A stretch of 60,000 nucleotides of DNA, taken from Tubulanus polymorphus. Its lineage: Eukaryota > Nemertea > Palaeonemertea > Tubulaniformes > Tubulanidae. The notes below the pieces were generated by a model. That model saw nothing but the letters and a program-made list of their open reading frames with translations, did not search any database and had not been told where the DNA came from. The DNA lies in assembly GCF_964204645.1 (NCBI RefSeq), contig NC_134026.1, forward strand, positions 19,488,650-19,548,649, written 5' to 3'. Shown in pieces: positions 49,118 to 60,000 of the stretch (positions within the stretch are counted from its first letter, which is position 1; every line of letters begins with the position of its first letter). Both the position numbers and the translations under genes were made by a program.

Positions 49118-52100
49118 GAAACGGCCATGGAGCTGGCCACGCTCCGTATCGTTTATCGTTAAATAGCAGTCGGTATACTGCGCGCATTCCTCTTTCACCC
49201 AGTTACGCGCACAGATACGCTTATGAATTTACTAACTTGATTCAAGTGTTTAATGACTACCTGATCAAACAGGCAAACAAGAACTGCCAGTTGGTCATTA
49301 TATATTGTAAGGTAAATTCTATGATTCTATTACCATCTTATTTAATATGATTATAGTGTTCGTTCTGAGTGTGAAGTTGCTTTTTTATAGTCCCGACTTC
49401 AAATAGGACGTTTCAAAGTGTAGTGCCGCGCTTAGTAGCCATACGCGCGTTTAAACGTAGTTTTGCGTAGAAATCAACTTATGTATTTACCTCCTTTTTA
49501 ATTGTGTATATGTTGTAATTGGTGTTAGTGTATTCGGACTAGGTTGGAATTTATTCACTTCAACTAACAACACGAACAGGTTAGCTAATTCTTCAGTTTC
49601 TATTCGCTTTGTACGGTTTCAGAATTTTATTCGTTCATTTCATCTTCGATCGAAGTTAGCTTGAAATGTGATCTGCGCTTTTTATTCGCTGTCTCTTTTT
49701 TACCAATCACAAACGGCACTTTGATAAAAAGAGGCAGATTACATTTACTCGCGCGCGAGCGCGCTCATTGCGACAACGGCATCAGACGACTGTCAATTGT
49801 GTTCAGATCTTATAGTGCACACATCTTTTTTTTTCATTCATTCGAGCTAAAAATAGATAAGGCGTGTATGTTGAATAGTGTAAAATGGACCCGCTGAATA
49901 TCCTGTTCGTATTTGTTTTACGAATTCGAATCGAATGTGCTTTGTTTTACGAGCTGGCAGGTGAATTCGACTGTTTACACCGAATCGAACATGTTTTACT
50001 ATAACGATCCATGTACCGGGGTCTTCGTAGAGAAAAAAATGTGCGTGGGCAGCTCGGTACGCCGGAGGGTTTTATTTATTTGTTGAATAGTCCCAGGTTT
50101 TCTACGCTCGTATCATGTCGTGTGAAAAATACTTTCGTGGCGCGTAAACAACTAAATTTTTTTATCTTAAGTTAGGCTGAAAAATGATACCTCCTTTCTC
50201 CTATTAAAGCGGCTATGTCTGCAATTTCTATAGCGGCCGGGTCTGTTATGGTTAGCCTGATCATAATATAAGATAGTAATACATGGTACATGGTAGATAG
50301 GCCGCCTGCCGGTTCAACTTTAAAGCTCAGCGACATGAGAAACACGGTATCAATCTTTCAGCCTTGCCGAAGCGATTTTATTAGAGAAATATTCGTAATT
50401 AATACTCATTGGTTGGTTTGGAGAAAGAACTCGGATTTACGGACCAATTAAAGTAGTTTTTAGATCAATGATACGACTATGATTCCTGCGGACCGAAACA
50501 TATATTTTCCGACTTTTGCCTATGGCCTACTAGCTTCGGCTCCTTGGTCTCAAATAAAATAAACTGATATAACACGGGTCTAGTTCACGTATGTCCATGT
50601 TCTAAGAAATCGTTTTCACGCTCCTTTATTTGCCGTCTTATTCAACGAGACATTGTTCTTACGCCGGATAACCGTATTAACACTGCTGTCGTTGGCTGGG
50701 TATCAAGGAGCTATATTTTCCGTTAGGCAAATATTTAAATTGCTGGGATTCAATCAACATTTTTACCTTTGTGGATGAATCCGTCTTCATTCATCGTATG
50801 TAAACAACGGGCGCAGTAAAGGAAATTCAAGAACAATGTATTCTGCCAACTGCGTGGCTGAAGTCGTTTTGTCGTTTTTTATATAATGCGTTTAGTCGGA
50901 AAGTTTTGTAAAATACGTATCTTTGACGTCAAGTTAAACTACATGTATATAGTGCCACTGTTAACTCAAAAAATCTAAAAAACAACATGTTTTTTTAGGC
51001 TATTCATAACACTTTTATGCAAATCTAAATAGTAAAATCGTTGGGGGAAATACGAATTGATATTGAAGTAAATACGTGTAGAATGTTAATAACGCTAGCA
51101 AAAAAAGATATCAAAAAGATTTTTGTTTAAATGATCTAAAATTGCTGCCACTTGCAAACATTGAAATGGATCTCACATATGCCTGAAACCGAGAACGAGA
51201 CATTCTCACGGTTAGAATAGTTTCACGCTTTTTTCTATCGAAAATACCCATCGAAGGCTGCCAATATATGGCACACGCATCACGACTACGAAACAATATC
51301 TGCTCTGGTAGAATAGTCGCAGACGTGGAGAACAGATACTTGGTTTGAAACCCACCGATATATGCATAATAGGATTCAAAAGATTAAAAACTATTCTTTA
51401 TTACTCAAGAACTTCCACTAGAAATCATCGTCTCAGTGAGAGTTTGTATTTTGATTTTAGTTCTTGAGAAATTTTATAAAATTCGTTCTTAATCTTTTAA
51501 ATTCTGTATATAGTGGTTTTAAACTTATCAACATTTGCTTAGCTCCGCAGTTCTGCCTTAAATCTAAGTATTTGAAACAAGAAGTATATTAGATAAGGTT
51601 TTCCTTAAAAAATGGCAGCTATAGCAACTCTAAAATGGATAAAGAAAAGATAACGATAGCGATTTGCGATTTGCGATTTTTCACCAAGCTTGACATAATG
51701 CACCTAAAGATCCCGAATATCCATCACATCATTCACAACTCAGTACGGCAATTAGTTGCAGCTATGTGACGACATAAAATATTAATGTCAACATTGCACG
51801 TTTTGTATTGAGCATAAAACTAGAACGCCATCCGTTTTAATGGTTAAAAGTCATGTGTCTCTAAAGACCTCGCCGACGGTGAAGGTAACAAGATCGCAAC
51901 CGAATTCAATTTATGATAGTCGACTTCGAATGTATAATTAAATACTTAGTATATGCAAGGGAAATCTCATTGGAAATGAGGATATATAGCGTTGTCAAAT
52001 ACTCGTACACATAGTTTACGCCAGTCTCACTGTGCGAGTAATGAAATCGATAGCCAAGCATACTTTTTATTGGTTATCGGTCGATTTAGTGTACATAACA

Positions 52101-52859
52101 TTCGTTCTTAGCTTTCGATTATAAAGTGTGCTTCGCCCCGTAAGTGTTAATAGTATCAGTCGTCAGTAGTATCCATTTCGTCGTCGCCATAAAACAATAC
52201 GGTACAGCACCAATAACGGCCGGCGCTGGCAATAATTCCTCTGGCCTTCTCTCGCAAGAAGGCCCCCAACGGCCACACTAAAACCCGTTCCACGATGAAC
52301 GCGATATTTATGCTGTACGTTTCTCCGCACTGGCGTAAAACTCGAGTTGTTTTTGCTATAAATCAGAGGTTTTGTTTCGTAATCGCGCCCCGATCTCGAT
52401 ATACACGATAGATGCAATAAGGGCATAAATGACATTTTCATTGCGATTGAAGTATGCTGGGCCTCGCTAGTAACAACAAGCTTACGGTATAATTGCGGCC
52501 ACTGTTTTCATAGTATGAGAAACGTGATGCAATAATTTTTTTTCATTTAACCGTTCATTTACCTTATTGTTCTCTGATATAACATACTATGAGCAGTCCT
52601 TGATATTTCAAGGTCGATTTTCCTTGTATCGCGCTTTCGATGTGAAAATGGGCCTCAACACCGCCCTCAATTCGCGAAAACGGTGCCCCCGCATGCAACA
52701 GAGAATGACGGAATACTTAGATTAAAGATTAGTTCAATACCTGTTTGGTAGTTATATTATTCATATTTAGTCAAACAGGATATGTTTGTATTGCAATCTT
52801 TGGAATGTATCTCCGGTTTTGGCTTTCATGGGACAATTTTATAAAAGCTCGTGGAAATC

Positions 52860-53105
52860 AATCCTCCCCAGCAGGGATTCGAACATCATGACATCGAGAC
52901 TCACACCCTGCAACACTAGCCCGAGTGCGCTATTATGTTACTAGATAATGTCATTATCAGCTAATCAGCTATCCCGTTTTATTTTCTTTAGCTCGGATTG
53001 GTGCCGCAAGTTTTCCTGAGGCAAACCTGTGCGTGTACCGGTTTAGTGTGGCAGGGTATCGTGCCGTGGCTGAGCGATGCCATCCCTCCCTGCCGAGGGA
53101 GGATG
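52860..53105 (+). mobile_element. tRNA-like foldback element, copy 4 (both arms present)
   Basis: Left arm: ATCCTCCCCAGCAGGGATTC, then CACCCTGCAACACTAGCCCG. Right arm: GGTTTAGTGTGGCAGGGTAT, GTGCCGTGGCTGAGCGATGC, CTGCCGAGGGAGGAT. Flanks GTGGAAATC (52851-52859) and GCGGAAATC (53106-53114) form a 9-bp duplication with one mismatch. The right-arm B box is deleted in this copy. Confidence 0.7.
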
Positions 53106-53263
53106 GCGGAAATCGCTAAGTTAGTAAGGCTATAATGATACAGCTCTCTAAAGAAACTGGCTTTTTTGTGGAAATGCTTCAATCGTAACCCAAATATCTA
53201 TCCACGAGTTACGACTGGAGGTGTAAAAATTGAAGACGTCACTTATAAGGAAATTCTGTAGGC

Positions 53264-53504
53264 CTAAGGCGAACTTCGGTTTTCGTAGCTAGTCGACAAG
53301 TGGTCGGAGCCAATAACCGAACGCACTATAGTTCGGTCTTAACGCATTTCACTTCACAGAGTCGGTCGACTATCTTGGAGCTAGGTCCGAACGACAGCGA
53401 CAGTGCTCAGTCCCGATGCCGACAATCCCGGAAATTAGTTCCGACTATTCGGTTTCACTTAGTTCGCAAATAGTCGACTAACTTCGAAAACCGACGTTCG
53501 CCTA
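53264..53504. mobile_element. Palindromic MITE family E, copy 1
   Basis: Left CTAAGGCGAACTTCGGTTTT with TAGCTAGTCGACAAGTGG. Right is inverted: TAGTCGACTAACTTCGAAAA, then CCGACGTTCGCCTAG. The interior has AACCGAACGCACTATAGTTC and GTCCGAAC words shared with the 57.7 and 58.2 kb copies. Confidence 0.75.
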
Positions 53505-54809
53505 GACTATCTCGAACACTGTAGCACTGTTCCGATCGGAGACCCCGACAATATGTCGTAACACTAGAATAATCCCGACCGAAAATGAAGTCACAAGCGA
53601 CGGCCGATGTAGATTAAAAACCCTTTCACGAGAGAACTGAACTACACCGACTTCAAATGCTCGCACTGATGCGCGACAGCCACAAATAATACGATGAAAT
53701 CGTATATTTTGCAGCCATTTCGTAAATGTTGAATTGTCATATCGTATAATGGGCTTTCGTATCCACGTAGTTGGAATCGAATTAAGGATGATACATAGTA
53801 TTGCGAATGTGTCGGCGAATTCGTTTACAGTTGAAATTACTCCGTGAACAGTATAGCCGAGTAATGACCCGTAGCGCAGCCCATAACTCGAAAACTATTA
53901 TATTCGACTTTATTGCTTTTTTCTTTAAAGTAACGCCATCACGTAATTTTTCATTGATTGTGCGTGTGTGAAAACTCGACTGAAACGCGAGCGGATACGC
54001 GAGGCGGTCGACTGTCTTTGTTGTTGTCGATATATCGGCAACTTAAAATCGAATTTTGGTTCTGAAATATTTTTCAAGCCAGAGTAATTGCGAAGTAGCA
54101 CTTGATGATTGCTCAAGTGTAATAGCAGTGTTTAAATTTCCCCATTGAAAATACATTATTTCTAAACGATTTTAATTTGAACGCAACCGAGAAAGCCGGC
54201 GAGTTGCGCGCGCGTAATCTTTTAAACTTGTGCCGTCTTCTCGGATATCGATCGATTTTCTATACATTGGACAATACCGCGTCCTACGTGCGCTACAAGT
54301 CAAAGCAACCGTTCACCAAAATTTGCATCCGTCTTCAATTGCGGTTTTGTGGAGATGGTCGATTTCCTCTTAAACCCGGAACAATATCATGTTCCAAACA
54401 TCCGCACGATGTCGATATGGGTTTGAAGTTTTTCGCGCGCACATTGATATGGAAATGAAAACGTTGAATATAAAATATCGGCATATTTACCGACGTAAAA
54501 GCGCTGCTTCATGCGCACGAATCAAAACACGAAAACTTTCGAAACGAAGCAATTTTCATCGCCGTCGAAAATTTACGTTCGGCGAAAAATGCCAATATCT
54601 ATATTATGATGATATATAGGGTGAAGGTTTTCCTGGTATAGAGTTACTGACCCCAAATAATCATCACCATAATGATAATGGATACCGATGTCTCTGTTAT
54701 AATTCGTAAAACTATCATATTGTATTTGTTCGTCGAATTTTATGAGTATAACTACATTCGCCGTGACTGCTTTTGGATCGGATGGCATTATTGCGTATTG
54801 ACAAGTTGC

Positions 54810-54898
54810 TATAAATTCCGCTTAGCAGTCGTAGCTGTAGTCAGTCTGTCAGTGCGTGTTCAGCCGTTGCCGAGGCTCGCTTGCACTGGTGCGGGGCG
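54810..54898 (+). promoter_or_regulatory. TATA/initiator promoter and non-coding first exon candidate
   Basis: TATAAAT (54810-54816) is followed by the consensus animal initiator TCAGTC (54841-54846). The presumed +1 A at 54843 is 33 bases after the first T of the TATA box. The following 56 bases are GC-rich and end at a good splice donor (GTAAGC at 54899). No start codon opens a frame in this exon. A gene with a non-coding first exon and a long intron extending rightward, perhaps past the window, would fit. Seen: motif spacing and donor. Inferred: that it is used. Confidence 0.45.
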
Positions 54899-55829
54899 GT
54901 AAGCAAAACCGCCGATGGATTTCTAAAAGACGGCCACGCGCGCGCACGCATTTCGCTCGGTGGGCCTTTACGGACTGGCTCGTCTTCACAATGCTCAACA
55001 GGTTAAGATGATCTTCAAGCGCGTTTGTCGTCGTGAAAGTCCTTTCATTTGTGATCTTCCTACGAACGCCGCTCTCTTCTAGATTTGTATTACAAACTTA
55101 TGATATCGCATTGTATATATACCACGAAACACATATATTTCGCCGTGGATTCGCGGGATCGAAATTTGGATTAACGCTTATAAAGTTCCAAACGGTCGTA
55201 TCTGGATAAATATCGTAACAAGGTGAGCTGTAATTGAAATAAATGCATGAGCATATCTACGTTGATTAGTTCATCGGCCTTTGCTGATTTCACTCATTGT
55301 TCCGTTGAATCCTCGGCTAAGTATTTCTCATTACAGTAAACGAGATTAATTGCAGAAGCCATTTGATAACTATTAATCATTACTTTGTCGTCTGATGTTC
55401 TGTTCTGCATTATTAATATGACGAAGACAAATTTTCAAATACGTACGAAAAAATCTTTATCCAGATATTATGATCGGGACACATTTTTAGCGTCAAAATA
55501 GGGCATTGGATATGAAGACTGGGTTTCAGATTGTTAGATTGTTTTATACGTCCAATTAGACGTTTGTCAGACATTTTCACTAGTCTTGCCTGTGCAACTG
55601 TCTTCAAGATGAAAAGCTGAAAACATGAACGCTTAACAAAGAACTAAAACACAAATAGTTGTTTTTGTTATTAGAAATTCTTTAGTCATCACCACAAATC
55701 TAACACTCTATGTTTCAATTTGGGTTAGCGTAGCCCTGAATTAGGACACGGATAAGTAGCCGATATTAGGACGTGTAAGATATAGCAAAAATACATCCTT
55801 TTCAAGAATATCGTTTTAATGTTTTATTT

Positions 55830-56420
55830 ATGTCGCGTCGCAGCCTGACGTCGCGTTGGTTGTGAAAACGGGGTCGTGAACCGGGCGGCAACAATCACAA
55901 CGAAAGTGTTTCCTAATGAAAGTTATATTAGTTCGATAAGTCGCATTAGCGACCGGTTAATTAAAACACGACTGTATGGCGGTTTAACAGCTCCATAACT
56001 GGCAAATTAAGAGCGAATGCGCGTCGTTAATCTGTTATTGGAAGGCCGCCGGTGGACGCGGGTCGTGATCTTTGAACGAGCTTCAAGGTAATTGTACAGG
56101 AAATAAACGGGCGTTAACGTGTGGAAATCGGTAATAAAAACTGCGCCATATGTAACATTCTCGAGCGGCTTTCAATTTCTGACGTTGGTTTAGATAAAAT
56201 CGGACGCCGGGTGCGAGGAATGACACTTTGAACCCGGACCGGAGATTGTTTACAAAACCGAATTGAAGCGCGTTAGTAGGATAGGTGACGTTTGTGTCAC
56301 GATAGCCGCGTTGAAGGCTATGATAGCCGGTTGGGGAAGGACACTTTTAAAAGAGATTTTTATCACGGCGATATCGCGCTGAATGTTCGCCCAATCGGAG
56401 CTCCCCGAAGATTCAAATGT
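55830..56420. promoter_or_regulatory. Candidate enhancer-like block
   Basis: A repeat-free, GC-balanced stretch dense in factor-binding words: two CTTTGAAC (TCF/LEF type, near 56070 and 56227), ACCGGTTAATTAAAA (grainyhead/homeodomain type), TCAAGGTAATTG, GTAATAAAAAC (Cdx/posterior Hox type), TGTTTAC (forkhead type) and GTGACGTTTGTGTCAC. It lies about 1 kb downstream of the TATA/initiator promoter. The call is from motif density alone. Confidence 0.3.
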
Positions 56421-56991
56421 CAATGAAATAAATTTCGGATAAATCTCATTTCATCCAGCATAAATCCTATAACGAAATCGCGCGATCCCTCGGGAGCGAC
56501 GCTCAAATTGATATTCAAGTTGGTTAGGAGGTTTTTTTCTCAATGATATCGAACGTTTAGCGCGGTCACGTGATGAGGGTGTAATAGATTGTCGTCGCTT
56601 TGATCGTTCCTGTCGGTATCGAAAGTCAGAGATGTCGAAAACGACGAGACTCATAGAGATAAGCGTCAGTTACAGCCGACGCCGTTTCCGGTTGCAATCG
56701 GTTTCCCAGCGGGGCATAACAATGGAATTGCATCAACACTGAACTGGTCCCCTCCTCCCCTCCCCCTTACCCGTATTCGTGGGCCAAATTTTAACAGAAT
56801 GAAGATAACTTCATGAGAAGCACCTGCCTCAAAATAGGCACAATATAGATTCTATCACATCATGTATAAATCTAACATAGGCCAATATTAATCAGCTGGA
56901 TGACAGGATTGGTGACAGCTCATACTGCATAGTACGATTTAGAGGGAGCTGCAGTGAAAACATGCAGGGCAGTTTCTGATCACACACACAA

Positions 56992-57152
56992 ATCTAGTCC
57001 GTTCTGAAATTAAGAACGAAATTGGAACGGTCTAAAATGGAACGGACCAATTCGGAACGGACTTTTGCTAGGGTGAACGCTTGGTTCGATTTTTAAATCG
57101 GAACGGGCCAAATTTAGACCGTTCTAAATAACGTAGTGTGAACGTGGCTAAT
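56992..57152. mobile_element. Inverted-repeat relic with GTCCGTTC words
   Basis: CTAGTCCGTTCTGAAATTAA at the left and TTTAGACCGTTCTAAATAAC, then GTAGTGTGAACGTGGC, at the right are imperfectly inverted. GGAACGG recurs inside. This is the usual look of a small MITE. Confidence 0.4.
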
Positions 57153-57728
57153 ACGAGCCTTCATTAGGCATTAAGCCAATTTATTCCTGTGCGCGATTAT
57201 ACTTTCGCCTATAAAAAGGTGACCGCGATGGAAAAATGCCGTAACGTAGGTAATTAGCGACTCCTCTTGTACACCGTGGCGCAAGCGAGCAACACGATCC
57301 TTGCCATGCAATATTGTCTGACCACTTTCCAACATTAGTGGGTCGTAGAGCGCGCTAACCCTGAAAAAAATCCGATCAAGTGCTGCAGCGGCACTTCTCG
57401 CGCGCTGAAACCGTTTATATGTCAACGTTGGTCTTGTGTTTCATATCATCTGCCTAACTTCATTTCACCATAATGTGTTTTCCGATATAAAAGCTATGCC
57501 ATCTCAAATCGCAATTTTTCGGCTCAACGAAATGATGTAATTGTATCCGTATACTATATACTCGTTAAACGACCTGCAAATGTAATGAAATCTAATAGAA
57601 TGTACGAATTCAAACAAAAAATACTTATGGTCATGTATAGCTCGGATAATGAGTGTACAACGGTGTCGCCCGGTTCGTCCGGTTGAGTCATCTGCGATAT
57701 TTTTGGTTGAAGTAATATATTACGCTCG

Positions 57729-57987
57729 CCTGGGCCAACTTCGGTTTTAGTAGCTAGTCGACTAGTCGTCGGAGCAAATAACCGAACGCACTATAGTTCG
57801 ATCGTAACGTATTTCACAGTGTCGGCCATCTTGAACCTAGGTCCGAGCTATAGCGACCGTGCTCAATTCTTGCTCAATCCGTGCTCAATGGTCGACCATT
57901 TCCGGACCATAGTTCCGACAAAACGGACATTCGGTTTCATTTAGATCGACTATAGTCGACTAACTCCGATAATCGAAGTTTGCCCTG
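57729..57987. mobile_element. Palindromic MITE family E, copy 2
   Basis: Left CCAACTTCGGTTTTAGTAGC with TAGTCGACTAGTCG, interior CCGAACGCACTATAGTTCGA and CAGTGTCGGCCATCTTGA, right TAGTCGACTAACTCCGATAA then CGAAGTTTGCCCTG. About 160 bases separate it from copy 3. Confidence 0.75.
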
Positions 57988-58150
57988 CTCGTCGAGCGAG
58001 CCATATTCCACCAATCGGACACATCAGTGATATCACGTGATTATTGATGTATAGTGACGTGTATGCTTCAAGATGATCGCATGTGATTGGGTGTAGAGAT
58101 TTCGGTAAATTCGTTCACTGCCATCGGTGAAAAAGCAATTGTCTGCCTTG

Positions 58151-58387
58151 CCTAGGCGAACCTCAGTTTTCTTAGCTAGTCGACTTGTGGTTGGCACTGG
58201 TTTTACCGAACGCGCTTAGTTTGATCAACGCATTGCACAGTGTCGGCCATCTTGAGAATTAGGTCCGACCTACAGCGATCGCGCTCAATCCCGTGAGGTC
58301 GACCATAGTTCCGACCTAACCGACTTCCTAACCGGTTTCATTCGTATGTTTATAGTCGACTCATTCCAATGCCCGAAGTTTGCCCTA
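58151..58387. mobile_element. Palindromic MITE family E, copy 3
   Basis: Left CCTAGGCGAACCTCAGTTTT with TAGCTAGTCGACTTG, interior CACAGTGTCGGCCATCTTGA and TTAGGTCCGACCTACAGCGA, right TATAGTCGACTCATTCC then CGAAGTTTGCCCTAG. Confidence 0.7.
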
Positions 58388-60000
58388 GCTTCATTGTCAC
58401 CACTCAGTCGGGAATACGACTGCGTATATTGACTTCTAAGCGTGACTGTTCTCGTACGGAGAAACCGAGACGTCCTAATGATTCCACATGTATTCCAATC
58501 ATTTGGATTTCGAGGGGATCACTTTCATTGTTTTACCAGTTTGTCACAATTAGTTTTTTTTGGATAAAGTATACATTGCTGAAACGCACCTTTCAATTTC
58601 CTAATTCGACGCATTTTGTGTGTTTACAAAACTGATAGTGCATGTGCGCATGATGTAATGTTTTGTGTTCGCGTGTTACGTCTCGTTCCTCCGGGAAATA
58701 TGCGGATGGACCGGTATATTTTCTCCGCGGGCTTATTGTTGGAAAACTCGTTATTAATTATCGGCGATATGACGAACTATTTCACATACACAATTTAGTG
58801 GCGTGCAGAAATATATGTTGGGAAAAAAAATTCCAGAAATTAAGATCCCACAAGAATACATAATATATCAGTATTTCCGGGCCGATTACCGAAACAATAT
58901 TGAGGCTCTATTCAAACCACTACTGCATGGATGCTATAGCTGCTTGTGTAAAGCCCAAAGGTGTTTTTGAGTCAACATCTAGTATGAAGGTGGTCGGGAA
59001 TTGGGCCTAGTCCGTGTTGTGTTTAATATACCGTCCCCACCGAGCATACTGGATGGTGCCCACTAACGGTGGGAACTAATTAAAGGCAGGTGATGGGAAA
59101 CGTGCCATCACCACGCTCACCTTCAATCAGCTTCGGTCGGGGCTTCAAAGGGCTAATCGTTCGAACATAAAATGCACCAAACAACGTGACCATTTTTTAT
59201 GTGCTGATCCTCATTCGAGGTAACCAACCTTCGATCCATCTTATCTATTTCTCTCAAAGCATTTGCGTATTCGATGAACCATTTTTGTTACCTAAATGCT
59301 GACCAAGAAAAAGCAACTACTGAACTGTTGGCTCGACTCCGTGGCGCTGTGACGATTATCGCATCACTGACAGGTTTCCATTTTGTTTAAAGTCGAGAGA
59401 TAAATCATTCGGCGATATCATCATTTATTTCCCTATACAGCTACAGACAGCGCCTTGTAGCTAACCATTTTACAGCTTTTGAATTTCTCCAATATAGATG
59501 CAGCTTGATTTCTATGGATCGTCTCTCGATCTTTTTCTCTTCTTTGCCTCACGATTCATCGTCGTCGTTCCACTTTTTATCTCTCTCTCTTGAAAATTTG
59601 TCGTCTTACACGAGCCATGCTGTTGGCTTGGCTCTTCGCTTCACGCGTCGGTGGTCGGAGCCGTCGGATGAGGTGAACTTGATGATATTTTCCTTCACGT
59701 TTCGTCCACGGGGTTATATACGATAATGGAGCCTATGCGCGTTTTTTACTACGCCTTGATGTCAGAAAATCGAACATCACCAGACGATATCACATCATTG
59801 TCATGCACATGATGACGATCTTTTATGGCCATTATTGTACGCAAATTTGTATTGCGCCAGTCCACTATGGAGTGCCGTTAATTGATGTAAAATGTCTACA
59901 CTCTAGGAATGTATATTTACCACTACGGTTTGTCCACAGCGATCGTCTGTTTGCCTGTTGGAAACTGGTTTATGTCACGTAAAAATATTCTACGAATATA

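Larger units (their letters stand above)
43420..54809. other. Gene-poor region
   Basis: About 11 kb with no supported coding exon. It contains the nested element at 46 kb, tRNA-like foldbacks at 46.3, 48.2 and 52.9 kb, a dispersed repeat at 49.0 kb and a palindromic MITE at 53.3 kb. Short tandem GGGCAC-spaced sequence lies around 47.15-47.29 kb. Nothing stands out at 43.5-45.9 or 49.2-52.8 kb. Confidence 0.4.
54899..60000. other. Possible long first intron / gene-poor right end
   Basis: No supported coding exon. It contains a candidate regulatory block (55830-56420), a GTCCGTTC inverted-repeat relic (56992-57152) and two close copies of MITE family E (57729-57987 and 58151-58387). Nothing particular was found from 58400 to 60000. 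Confidence 0.35.

Overview
This window is animal nuclear DNA: small exons with GT-AG introns, long AT-rich non-coding stretches and many short inverted-repeat transposons. The intron-rich Thg1 gene, the secreted low-complexity proteins and the repeat landscape suggest a marine invertebrate, perhaps a mollusc or other lophotrochozoan. That placement is an inference; no species can be named from the sequence.

Layout. At the left edge, exons 1-4 of an unrecognised membrane-protein gene run leftward (3115 to 430) and the gene continues out of the window. From 9596 to 18621 a complete six-exon tRNA-His guanylyltransferase gene (THG1, 271 aa) runs rightward. Its first intron holds an intronless seven-helix receptor copy broken by two frameshifts, plus several short transposons. 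Convergent to THG1 are two tandem leftward genes, 24486-20154 (1331 aa) and 28078-25683 (759 aa). Both encode a signal peptide, a very basic segment, a long Gln/Pro-rich repetitive body and a short C-terminal tail containing GRSE. They look like ancient duplicates that make an extracellular matrix, adhesive or shell-type material. The larger one carries about 40 copies of a 15-residue repeat.

From 28 kb to 60 kb there is little coding sequence. I see one possible two-exon 3' gene fragment (42425-43419), a well-formed TATA/initiator promoter followed by a non-coding first exon (54810-54898), and two stretches that read like cis-regulatory DNA (about 30.9-31.3 kb and 55.8-56.4 kb). Otherwise it is a field of dispersed repeats.

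The most unusual structure is in the repeats. One foldback family has arms resembling outward-facing tRNA genes (B box GGTTCGAATCC) and 9-bp flanking duplications. A second foldback family has arms built from palindromes such as GTTTTGGCGCGCCAAAAC. At two places one family has inserted into another, giving a relative order of insertion. All assignments come from reading the sequence; no database search was run.
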